Origin: a virus | Strand: one strand, 5' to 3' | Length of the DNA stretch: 27,012 nt | Virus record (IMG/VR): IMGVR_UViG_3300030333_008346 | Coordinates: 1 to 27,012 of that record | Part shown: positions 1 to 5,933 of the stretch, in pieces | Layout of the letters: every line of letters starts with the position of its first letter | Position numbering within the stretch: the first letter of the stretch is position 1 | Notes under the pieces: generated by a model | Told to the model about the DNA's origin: nothing | The model's input: only the letters and a program-made list of their open reading frames with translations | The model's database searches: none | Made by a program: the position numbers and the translations under genes

Positions 1-395
1 AAGAACAAAAGAAAAAGTTCGTCCAACTCGTCAAGCGTCACTTCCCCGATCTACGGAAAACGATCAATGAACTACAAAAGAATGTTATTGATTCAGAGCT
101 GTGCATTACTAGCGTTGTTAGTGATAACGAGTTGCTCGAAGCCGTTTACAAAAAAATAGCTTCTCAGCAATGTTTAGAAGCAAGGAGATATCTAATTGAA
201 AACGAAGATAGGTTTCAAGGTGATTATGATACTCTATTAAGTAACTATCTAAACTTTATCTACTCTGCTAATATCGATGATATCAAAAAGAAAGAGATGA
301 TTGCTATTATTGCAGATCATCTCTATAAAAGTGCGTTTGTTGTAGATAAAGAAATTAACGCCTTTGCGTGTTTAGTAAATCTGGAAAAGATTTAA
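1..395 (+). CDS. 44: Sliding-clamp loader large subunit (gp44-like), C-terminal part
   Basis: The frame is open from the left edge of the window (first full codon at 3), so this is the 3' end of a gene, about 130 residues. It begins with a segment containing HFPDLRKTINELQ, which matches the end of the AAA+ lid in T4 gp44 (FPDIRRTIN). An all-helical domain follows (ARRYLIENEDRF, then DYDTLLSNYLNFIY) and ends with DKEINAFACLVNLEKI, the same pattern as the gp44 collar domain and its NTELHLAYLFIQLA end. In T4, gp44 and gp62 load the gp45 clamp for replication, and the loaded clamp also activates late promoters, which are abundant in this window. A TTG at 132 could be taken for a start but lies inside the conserved domain. 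The stop shares TTAA with the convergent gene. Recognition is from memory of the T4 protein; no alignment was run. Confidence 0.85.
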   Translation, partial: EQKKKFVQLVKRHFPDLRKTINELQKNVIDSELCITSVVSDNELLEAVYKKIASQQCLEARRYLIENEDRFQGDYDTLLSNYLNFIYSANIDDIKKKEMIAIIADHLYKSAFVVDKEINAFACLVNLEKI

Positions 396-952
396 GCTTT
401 CTTAAGATCAGACAAATACTGATTTGTATACGATGTAACAGCTGGGGAAGGAGTAGCTGGATCGCAAGGAATCTCAGTATTTTGTTTCGGTAATGCTCTT
501 ACTGGATTCTCTGGTGCCTGTGGGGCTGTCGTCTCTTCTGCTTCTTCTGGCTTAATATTAACGTCGCTCTTACGGTAAAGAGTATCAGGGATAGGCAGAA
601 GATTTGGAGCGTATTGCACGGCGTGTCCAAGTAAACCAGGTACCGTAACGTGATGGGAATATCTACCGCCCCCTTCATCGAGCGCCAGATTTAAATTTAC
701 ATCTAAGGAAGACTGTTGTGAACTAGCAGGGTAGCGAGTAGGTGCTGTATCTTTAATGCCGGTAACTCTAATATGAAGACCGGAGTCTTTCATATTAGCT
801 AAAAGATCTTTTGTAGCTTTGGGGAGCGCTTTATAACAATCAGTTGATTCATAGTCATCATTAAACTCAAAAACATCACCGACGAGGAAGCCTCCGCGCT
901 CGTATCTCCTCATATAAGATTCATGCAAGTTAACAAACTTTTTATCTGCCAT
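392..952 (-). CDS. Unrecognised late protein, 186 aa, Pro/Glu-rich C-terminus
   Basis: I do not recognise a function. The protein starts MADKKFVNLHESYMRRYERG and has a GFLVGDVFEF segment near residue 30, then a polar beta-type middle with GGGRYSHHVTVPGLLGHA. A Pro/Glu/Ala-rich, probably disordered tail follows from about residue 130. There is no signal peptide or membrane segment. I chose the ATG at 952 over an upstream in-frame ATG at 976 because a late-promoter motif (ATAAATA, minus strand 958-964) sits 5 nt before it and inside the extra codons. The late promoter and the adjacent baseplate block suggest a virion or morphogenesis protein; this is inference. The start codon lies in a predicted hairpin at 944-970. 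The gene is downstream of the 88-aa gene and ends convergently with the clamp loader, overlapping it by 4 bases. Confidence 0.8.
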   Translation of the reverse strand: MADKKFVNLHESYMRRYERGGFLVGDVFEFNDDYESTDCYKALPKATKDLLANMKDSGLHIRVTGIKDTAPTRYPASSQQSSLDVNLNLALDEGGGRYSHHVTVPGLLGHAVQYAPNLLPIPDTLYRKSDVNIKPEEAEETTAPQAPENPVRALPKQNTEIPCDPATPSPAVTSYTNQYLSDLKKA

Positions 953-970
953 AATATTATTTATGCAGAC
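944..970 (-). promoter_or_regulatory. Predicted hairpin hiding the start codon of the 186-aa gene
   Basis: On the minus strand, GTCTGC-ATAA pairs with TTAT-(G)-GCAGAT. This gives about ten pairs including one G-U, with one bulged G and a 6-nt loop. The ATG at 952-950 is in the 3' arm and the late-promoter motif ATAAATA (964-958) spans the 5' arm and loop. RNA read through from the 88-aa gene could fold this way. RNA started at the late promoter would lack the 5' arm. Confidence 0.5.
958..964 (-). promoter_or_regulatory. Late promoter motif (ATAAATA)
   Basis: ATAAATA on the minus strand ends 5 nt before the ATG at 952. It matches the core of the T4 late promoter, TATAAATA. If initiation is about 6 nt past the motif, as in T4, the transcript starts at or next to the A of the start codon. 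Confidence 0.65.
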
Positions 971-999
971 CTGCAAATAATCACACGGTATTGCGGAAC

Positions 1000-1266
1000 T
1001 TAATCTCTAAGAAATTCTGCTAAAGTATGAAGCGCTGTAAACACCTCTTCGTCGTCCTGTATAGCGAGTCCTAAGTCTTCTTCAATCTCAAAAGAATGTG
1101 TTGTATATACGGACTTTTCATGAACAAATCGCCCGTCTTTGATGTATACTCGCCCTTCATTTGGATTAGGGAAATTCATTCTAGAATACACCTCTTCTTT
1201 AAGAGCCCTTACTAGTTCAAATGGAGTTATTTCTACATCAACAGCAGTTTTACCTTTAACACGCAT
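1000..1266 (-). CDS. Small unrecognised protein, 88 aa
   Basis: Unrecognised. This is a small soluble acidic protein with a short helix-like segment (FELVRALKEEVYSRM, about residues 17-31), a beta-hairpin-like stretch (GRVYIKDGRFVHEKSVY), and an acidic C-terminal half ending in a helix (FTALHTLAEFLRD). It has no Cys motif or membrane segment. It is transcribed divergently from gp25. Its start is fixed by a 25-nt block (GGAAC, TATAAT, then ATG 11 nt later) that is repeated almost exactly before the 77-aa gene at 26225. The signal is of TATAAT type rather than late type, so expression before the late phase is likely. The 186-aa gene follows after a 47-nt gap on the same strand. Confidence 0.7.
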   Translation of the reverse strand: MRVKGKTAVDVEITPFELVRALKEEVYSRMNFPNPNEGRVYIKDGRFVHEKSVYTTHSFEIEEDLGLAIQDDEEVFTALHTLAEFLRD

Positions 1267-1288
1267 ACTATAATTATATTATAGTTCC
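1267..1288 (-). promoter_or_regulatory. TATAAT-type promoter or operator block, copy 1
   Basis: On the minus strand GGAACTATAATATAATTATA (1288-1269) is followed by GT and the ATG at 1266. TATAAT is at 1283-1278, 11 nt from the ATG, so the leader would be only a few bases. The same 20 bases precede the gene starting at 26225, also 2 nt from its ATG. I see no clear -35 element. The core is nearly palindromic. Confidence 0.5.
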
Positions 1289-1312
1289 TTAAATTGGATT
1301 TACCACCCAGGT

Positions 1313-1320
1313 ATTAAATA
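1313..1320 (+). promoter_or_regulatory. Late promoter motif (ATTAAATA) of gp25
   Basis: ATTAAATA ends 6 nt before the gp25 ATG at 1327. It differs from the T4 late core TATAAATA at two positions but has the same placement as the better matches at 5921 and 9463. It would drive the gp25/gp6/752-aa unit. Confidence 0.5.
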
Positions 1321-1326
1321 TTATAA

Positions 1327-1815
1327 ATGGCTCTTATAAAATTAACAGATGTATCAGTTGATAAAAGTGAAGATGCTGCTTTAAAAGAAGGGTATCTGTA
1401 TAAGGATCTCTTTCTTGATTTAGTACCAGAGGTATATTACAACAAACAGCTAAATAAAGCTGTAGTTTTAAAAGATGTACAAGGGTCGTACGATATACAG
1501 GCAATTAAAAATAGCATTATAAATATATTCTTAACTTCACCGGGACAAAAAATATTAAACCCACAATTTGGTTTAGATTTGAGAAGATATCTTTTTGAAC
1601 CTGTAAACAGCTCTACTGCGTACATGATAAAATATGACATAGAGACTAAGTTACCTGATCAGGAGCCGAGAATACAATTATTAAATGTAAATGTTGATGC
1701 TATTACAGATGAGCAAGAATTTTACATAGCTATGCAAATAAACATACCGTCGCTAAATGCATACGGGATAACACTTAAGTCGTTATTAAATAGTAACGGG
1801 TACTACGTATTATAA
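1327..1815 (+). CDS. 25: Baseplate wedge protein, gp25-like
   Basis: This is a GPW/gp25 family protein of the phage baseplate wedge, related to the lysozyme-like wedge or sheath-initiator protein of contractile injection systems. Supporting sequence is the run from about residue 55: SYDIQAIKNSIINIFLTSPG, then the FGLDLRRYLFEP segment and the DQEPRIQLLNVNV segment with the characteristic E-P-R. At 162 aa it is slightly longer than T4 gp25 (132 aa), mostly through an N-terminal extension. In T4, gp25 sits in the wedge core with gp6 and gp53 and is close to where sheath assembly begins. The ATG at 1327 is supported by a late-promoter motif 6 nt upstream. The gp6-like gene follows after 4 nt, so translation is probably coupled. 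There is no Shine-Dalgarno sequence. Confidence 0.92.
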   Translation: MALIKLTDVSVDKSEDAALKEGYLYKDLFLDLVPEVYYNKQLNKAVVLKDVQGSYDIQAIKNSIINIFLTSPGQKILNPQFGLDLRRYLFEPVNSSTAYMIKYDIETKLPDQEPRIQLLNVNVDAITDEQEFYIAMQINIPSLNAYGITLKSLLNSNGYYVL

Positions 1816-1819
1816 AATC

Positions 1820-3667
1820 ATGCCAAATTCTACAAACGATATATCAAATAAATTTTTAGATTTTAATCTACCGCAAGATGCATATGTTGCGTTTGATGCT
1901 GTAAGCTTAAAGGATTATATTATTGATCGATTAGACGATAATGAAAAATTTACGGATCAAAATTATGAAGGTAGTAACTTAGCAGCAGTAATTGATATAA
2001 TTGCTTATTCTTACCATGTTCTTTTATTTTACTTAAACAATACAGCTGCTGAGGTAAATTTTGATCAAGCTACTCTATATGAGAATATGAATAAGATCGT
2101 AAAGCTCATAGGGTATAAGCCGGCAGGTAAGCAAACCTCTATTGTACCAATAAATGCGGTTGCTTCTGCTGGTCTACCTACCGGTAATTACACTATTCGA
2201 AAATATTCTTACTTTCTAGCAGACGGTATTCAATATAATTTTATTGGAGATATTTCGTTTAATAGAAACTCACCTGGTGAAGTAGAAAAACTTGAAACAG
2301 TAAATAACGAAGCTATATTATATCAAGGTTCTATTAAAGAATATCCGGATTATACAGCTCAAGGTGAAGAGTTTGAAGTCTTACCAATTGTTGTTGATAA
2401 TATTGTCGATAATACAGATGATAAATTTATTGCTGATGGTACAATAAGTGTTTATGTTAAGGAGGCAGGTAACGATACGTATTATGAATACGATATTGTA
2501 GAGAGTTTATATCTTTCAAAGTCAGTCGACCGCGTTTGCGAGCTTAGATTAAATGAATACGGTCACTATGAAGTAAAATTTGGTAACGGGGTGTTTGGTA
2601 AAAAACTAACACAAGGTGATATTGTGTCTGTTGATTATTTGTTATCTGATAACGTTGCAGGTGTTATTAGCAAAAACGTTATTAATGGTAATAAACTATT
2701 TGTCTACGATTCAACTAGACAACGTGAGTTATTTCAAGATCTATACCCAAACAAGAGTGAAACTACCTTTTTAAATATTTCAAATAGCTCAAAAATTACA
2801 TTTAATAACCCACTTAATTCTTCTGCTCTTTCAACAGAAGAAACTGTTGAGCAGATTAGATTAAATGCTCCGAAATTATTTTCTTCACAATTAAGATTAG
2901 TAACAGAAAAGGATTATCAAGGATTTTTGGATAGAAATTTAGCTAACGTAATTACTAGTACACGTGTTGCAAATAATGATAGTTATATTAATGAATATAT
3001 ACAGTATTTTTATGATATATGTGTTGATCCTAATAAAGTAAATAGGGTAATAATTAACCAGGTAAATTTTGCTGATGCGTGTGATTTTAATAATATTAAC
3101 GTATTTGTTGTACCTAGATTTACCATTACTGAGGATAAAACTTATCCGCCCTTTTTAAGCAATTCATTTAAGAATTATATTGTAACGCAGACGCAGGACA
3201 GAAAAATGCTGTCTAATACTGTTGTTCCGAGAGATCCAATTTATATGGCTTTTGGATTAGGAATCGGTGATACGACTAATTTAACGTTGGATATATTAGA
3301 TCAAACTAAGCTATACGCTGTTAGGGAGACAAATAACAAAATTAATAAAACAACACTTAAGACGCGAATAGCTAGCATAATTAAGAAGTTTTTTGATCCT
3401 GAGGAAAACTCGCTTGGTCAAAATTTAAGCTTAACAAATCTTACCAATAATATTCTTTCTTTAGAGGGAATAAAGCGAATAGAGACTAGAAATGAATTAA
3501 CAGGGGAAATATTCACCGGTGGGGTGTCGTTTTTATCTTTTAACCCACAGTACCCGGAAAGTGATATAGAATTAGTAAACCAAGATAAAACATTACCGTT
3601 TTTTAAGTTTCCTTACTTATACTCACCGTTATCCGTGGCTAAGCGAATCGTTATAACAGATGAGTAA
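1820..3667 (+). CDS. 6: Baseplate wedge protein, gp6-like
   Basis: This protein of the baseplate J/gp6 family forms the inner wedge ring of the contractile-tail baseplate; in T4, gp6 dimers join neighbouring wedges. At 615 aa it is close to T4 gp6 (660 aa). The N-terminal region has YSYHVLLFYLNNTAAEVNF (about residues 63-81) followed by LYENMNKIVKLIGYKPAGKQ, a pattern typical of T4-type gp6. A central ELRLNEYGHYEVKFGNGVFG stretch and a VTEKDYQGFL segment near residue 360 also match the family. The start lies 4 nt after the gp25 stop. The end overlaps the next gene by 8 nt. No promoter is seen between gp25 and gp6, so the two are probably co-transcribed. Order gp25-gp6 is common in T4-like phages. 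Confidence 0.9.
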   Translation: MPNSTNDISNKFLDFNLPQDAYVAFDAVSLKDYIIDRLDDNEKFTDQNYEGSNLAAVIDIIAYSYHVLLFYLNNTAAEVNFDQATLYENMNKIVKLIGYKPAGKQTSIVPINAVASAGLPTGNYTIRKYSYFLADGIQYNFIGDISFNRNSPGEVEKLETVNNEAILYQGSIKEYPDYTAQGEEFEVLPIVVDNIVDNTDDKFIADGTISVYVKEAGNDTYYEYDIVESLYLSKSVDRVCELRLNEYGHYEVKFGNGVFGKKLTQGDIVSVDYLLSDNVAGVISKNVINGNKLFVYDSTRQRELFQDLYPNKSETTFLNISNSSKITFNNPLNSSALSTEETVEQIRLNAPKLFSSQLRLVTEKDYQGFLDRNLANVITSTRVANNDSYINEYIQYFYDICVDPNKVNRVIINQVNFADACDFNNINVFVVPRFTITEDKTYPPFLSNSFKNYIVTQTQDRKMLSNTVVPRDPIYMAFGLGIGDTTNLTLDILDQTKLYAVRETNNKINKTTLKTRIASIIKKFFDPEENSLGQNLSLTNLTNNILSLEGIKRIETRNELTGEIFTGGVSFLSFNPQYPESDIELVNQDKTLPFFKFPYLYSPLSVAKRIVITDE

Positions 3668-5918
3668 TATACAAGTAAATTATGCGACATTTGATGTAGA
3701 AGATTATAAGAAGGAAGCACTGTTATCTTCTTATAATCTTCCTTTCACCCCACTTACCTTTAAGGCTCGTATTCCTAGCTCTCTTGGAGGAACTGCAGTA
3801 ACTACTCAATATAATACTCTTAAGGCAACATTTGATTTTGGAGACGGTAGTTATGGCAACACTCTTACGAGTTCGCATGTTTATGAATACCCGGGCGTTT
3901 ATAACGTAAGAATGATTTTACGTGATTGTAATAATAATTCTATACTTGCGTCCTATAGCACAGATGTAACAATACATGACTACATAACTAACACCGTTAC
4001 GGTAACTGCTAATAATGTTACCAGTGGTTTAGGAAAGACAAATTTACTGAATTTGTCTGCCGGAGAGTTTTCTAACCCAATTGTTATTAACTCAAAATCG
4101 CCATTTTATCAAAATTTACAAGATATATTTTTTAGTGTATCAGGCTGTGATGTTCTTAATTATTATAATTTAGATGCTAACAAGTTTAACAATCTTAAAA
4201 AATTTAATTCCTTCTACAAAAAAGAATATATATCGACACTATCCGGATATGAATATACACCAATAAACAAGATTTCTCTATCTTCATCTAACATATTTGT
4301 TCGTTTAAGCACTAACGGGATTGCAAAGGGTAAAGGATTAACAGCCTATTCAATAGTAAATACGCTAAGCACTCATATATCAAGCTTTAATGTTGGGTCG
4401 TCTGGACAAGACATAATATACTTTAAAACTGATGATCAAAAACACGCTGGAACGCCTGTTAATTTAATTTTCTTTAAGAATAGAAATGATATTTTCTCTG
4501 ATAGTTTAGCGGGATATAAAAATAATAATTATACCAATAACTTTACCGTAACTCTTTCCTCTTTAGTTGGTCCAACCTCTGCAGAAAATTTAAGTAACAT
4601 ATCAATAACTTCGACAGGTATACCCGGGGAAGGGGATAGTGTTGATACTTTCGAAATTTCTCCATCACAATTTAAAGGATTAGATATACCGTTCATTCTT
4701 GCACCGAAAAATGACAACTACTACACGATGAAGTCGTTGTCGAGTCATAGGTACCCAATCTTTGAGCTTCTCTCTGGTAGATCACCTGAAATTATACCTG
4801 GCGTTAGTGGGGTACCGGTAAGTACAACACACTACACTATACAAACTTTAAGCGCTACATTATCCTCGATAAATACAAATTTTTGGTATAGGGGTGCTTT
4901 AAAATTTAATGATACTACTTTGCCTATATCCGGTGAACCGGCATTTCTAACACTTAGTGCAAAATGTCCATATGAGGATGTATCCACATCAACAACAAAT
5001 ACTGTAACAGGATTTACTTCATTTACTTGCTATCCAAAAAATTACTACGAAGCATATAAGCAAAATGAAGATTTTGATTACGAACAAACAATAAAAGATT
5101 TAAGGTTTCAAGAGGTCTTGTTAGATAAAAATATACTATTTACAGACTTTTTAGGAACAATATTTGGTAATATAAGCAGTAACTACACAGTGTTGGGTAA
5201 AAAGCTTTGGGAAAAAATTCAAAACTTCACATCAAATAATAATGATATAGATTACTGTGATATTAATTCTCTTATTAATATGTCTACTCTAACTGATGAC
5301 GACGGGCTAGTATTTGATAGATCGTTAGCCCAACAGCCAGAGTTAGTAGAAAGGTTAATGAGTATATTGAGTTTAAATTACAACAAATTTAGAGGAACAA
5401 AAAATAAATTTGAAAGTAATTTTGATCCTCAGGGCCATACAACAAAAAGGGTTTATGGAAAAAATTTAGGAGGGTTGTTAAACACAACAAAATACGAAAT
5501 ATCTGCTGGTACAGATATTGTAGCGTATGAAAAATTTAGTGAAACATATACAAGATTAAACACGTTTCAACCTCTATGTGCACTTAGTGGTAATCAAGCC
5601 TCACAATCTGGTAGAACAACAACATATATGTTGAGTGATTTTACTACTAAATATGATCGAACTAGTAGTGCACCGTATTGGGGATGGCCTCTTGTTTTAC
5701 CCCCTACATATAATACACCGGCAGAAGTAGATAAATTTTATTTATTTTATAGCTTATCTAGTGGTTTTGATAATACTATTGAAGATGGATTAATCGATTA
5801 TTCTAACGGGCTAACAACATTAAAACATGATACGCCTCTAAGCGCGCTTGTAGGAGATAATAATGTTTTTGATGTTATGATTCAGAACTCTTTATTTAGT
5901 AGTCTATCTCTGTTCTAG
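3660..5918 (+). CDS. Large tail/baseplate structural protein with N-terminal PKD-like domain, 752 aa
   Basis: The N-terminus (about residues 30-115) looks like a PKD-type Ig fold: FDFGDGSYGN, then HVYEYPGVYNVRM and a closing strand before DYITNTVTV. A long Ser/Thr/Asn-rich beta-type region follows. The C-terminal third is different and more charged, with ELVERLMSILSLNYNKFRG, GTDIVAYEKFSETYTRLNTF and YWGWPLVLPP. I infer a baseplate or tail protein from its place right after gp6 with an 8-nt overlap. A role like T4 gp7 or gp8 is possible but I cannot show it. There is no signal peptide or catalytic motif. A perfect 15-bp inverted repeat lies at codons 14-27 (3699-3741). Confidence 0.85.
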   Translation: MSNIQVNYATFDVEDYKKEALLSSYNLPFTPLTFKARIPSSLGGTAVTTQYNTLKATFDFGDGSYGNTLTSSHVYEYPGVYNVRMILRDCNNNSILASYSTDVTIHDYITNTVTVTANNVTSGLGKTNLLNLSAGEFSNPIVINSKSPFYQNLQDIFFSVSGCDVLNYYNLDANKFNNLKKFNSFYKKEYISTLSGYEYTPINKISLSSSNIFVRLSTNGIAKGKGLTAYSIVNTLSTHISSFNVGSSGQDIIYFKTDDQKHAGTPVNLIFFKNRNDIFSDSLAGYKNNNYTNNFTVTLSSLVGPTSAENLSNISITSTGIPGEGDSVDTFEISPSQFKGLDIPFILAPKNDNYYTMKSLSSHRYPIFELLSGRSPEIIPGVSGVPVSTTHYTIQTLSATLSSINTNFWYRGALKFNDTTLPISGEPAFLTLSAKCPYEDVSTSTTNTVTGFTSFTCYPKNYYEAYKQNEDFDYEQTIKDLRFQEVLLDKNILFTDFLGTIFGNISSNYTVLGKKLWEKIQNFTSNNNDIDYCDINSLINMSTLTDDDGLVFDRSLAQQPELVERLMSILSLNYNKFRGTKNKFESNFDPQGHTTKRVYGKNLGGLLNTTKYEISAGTDIVAYEKFSETYTRLNTFQPLCALSGNQASQSGRTTTYMLSDFTTKYDRTSSAPYWGWPLVLPPTYNTPAEVDKFYLFYSLSSGFDNTIEDGLIDYSNGLTTLKHDTPLSALVGDNNVFDVMIQNSLFSSLSLF
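3699..3741. repeat. Perfect 15-bp inverted repeat inside the 752-aa gene
   Basis: GAAGATTATAAGAAG at 3699-3713 is matched exactly by its reverse complement CTTCTTATAATCTTC at 3727-3741, with a 13-nt loop. It lies 39 nt inside the gene and 32 nt past the gp6 stop. The coding sense is kept (EDYKKEALLSSYNLP). In RNA it would form a stable 15-bp stem. Confidence 0.85.
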
Positions 5919-5920
5919 AG

Positions 5921-5927
5921 ATAAATA
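5921..5927 (+). promoter_or_regulatory. Late promoter motif (ATAAATA) of the 999-aa gene
   Basis: ATAAATA directly follows the upstream stop (TAG 5916-5918) and ends 6 nt before the ATG at 5934. It is an exact match to the last seven bases of the T4 late core. Confidence 0.7.
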
Positions 5928-5933
5928 TGTTTA

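Noticed and set aside
1811-1818. TATAAAAT before gp6 as a late promoter
   Set aside because: It is 1 nt from the ATG, so transcription would start inside the gene. The similar ATAAAAA before 17876 fails for the same reason.
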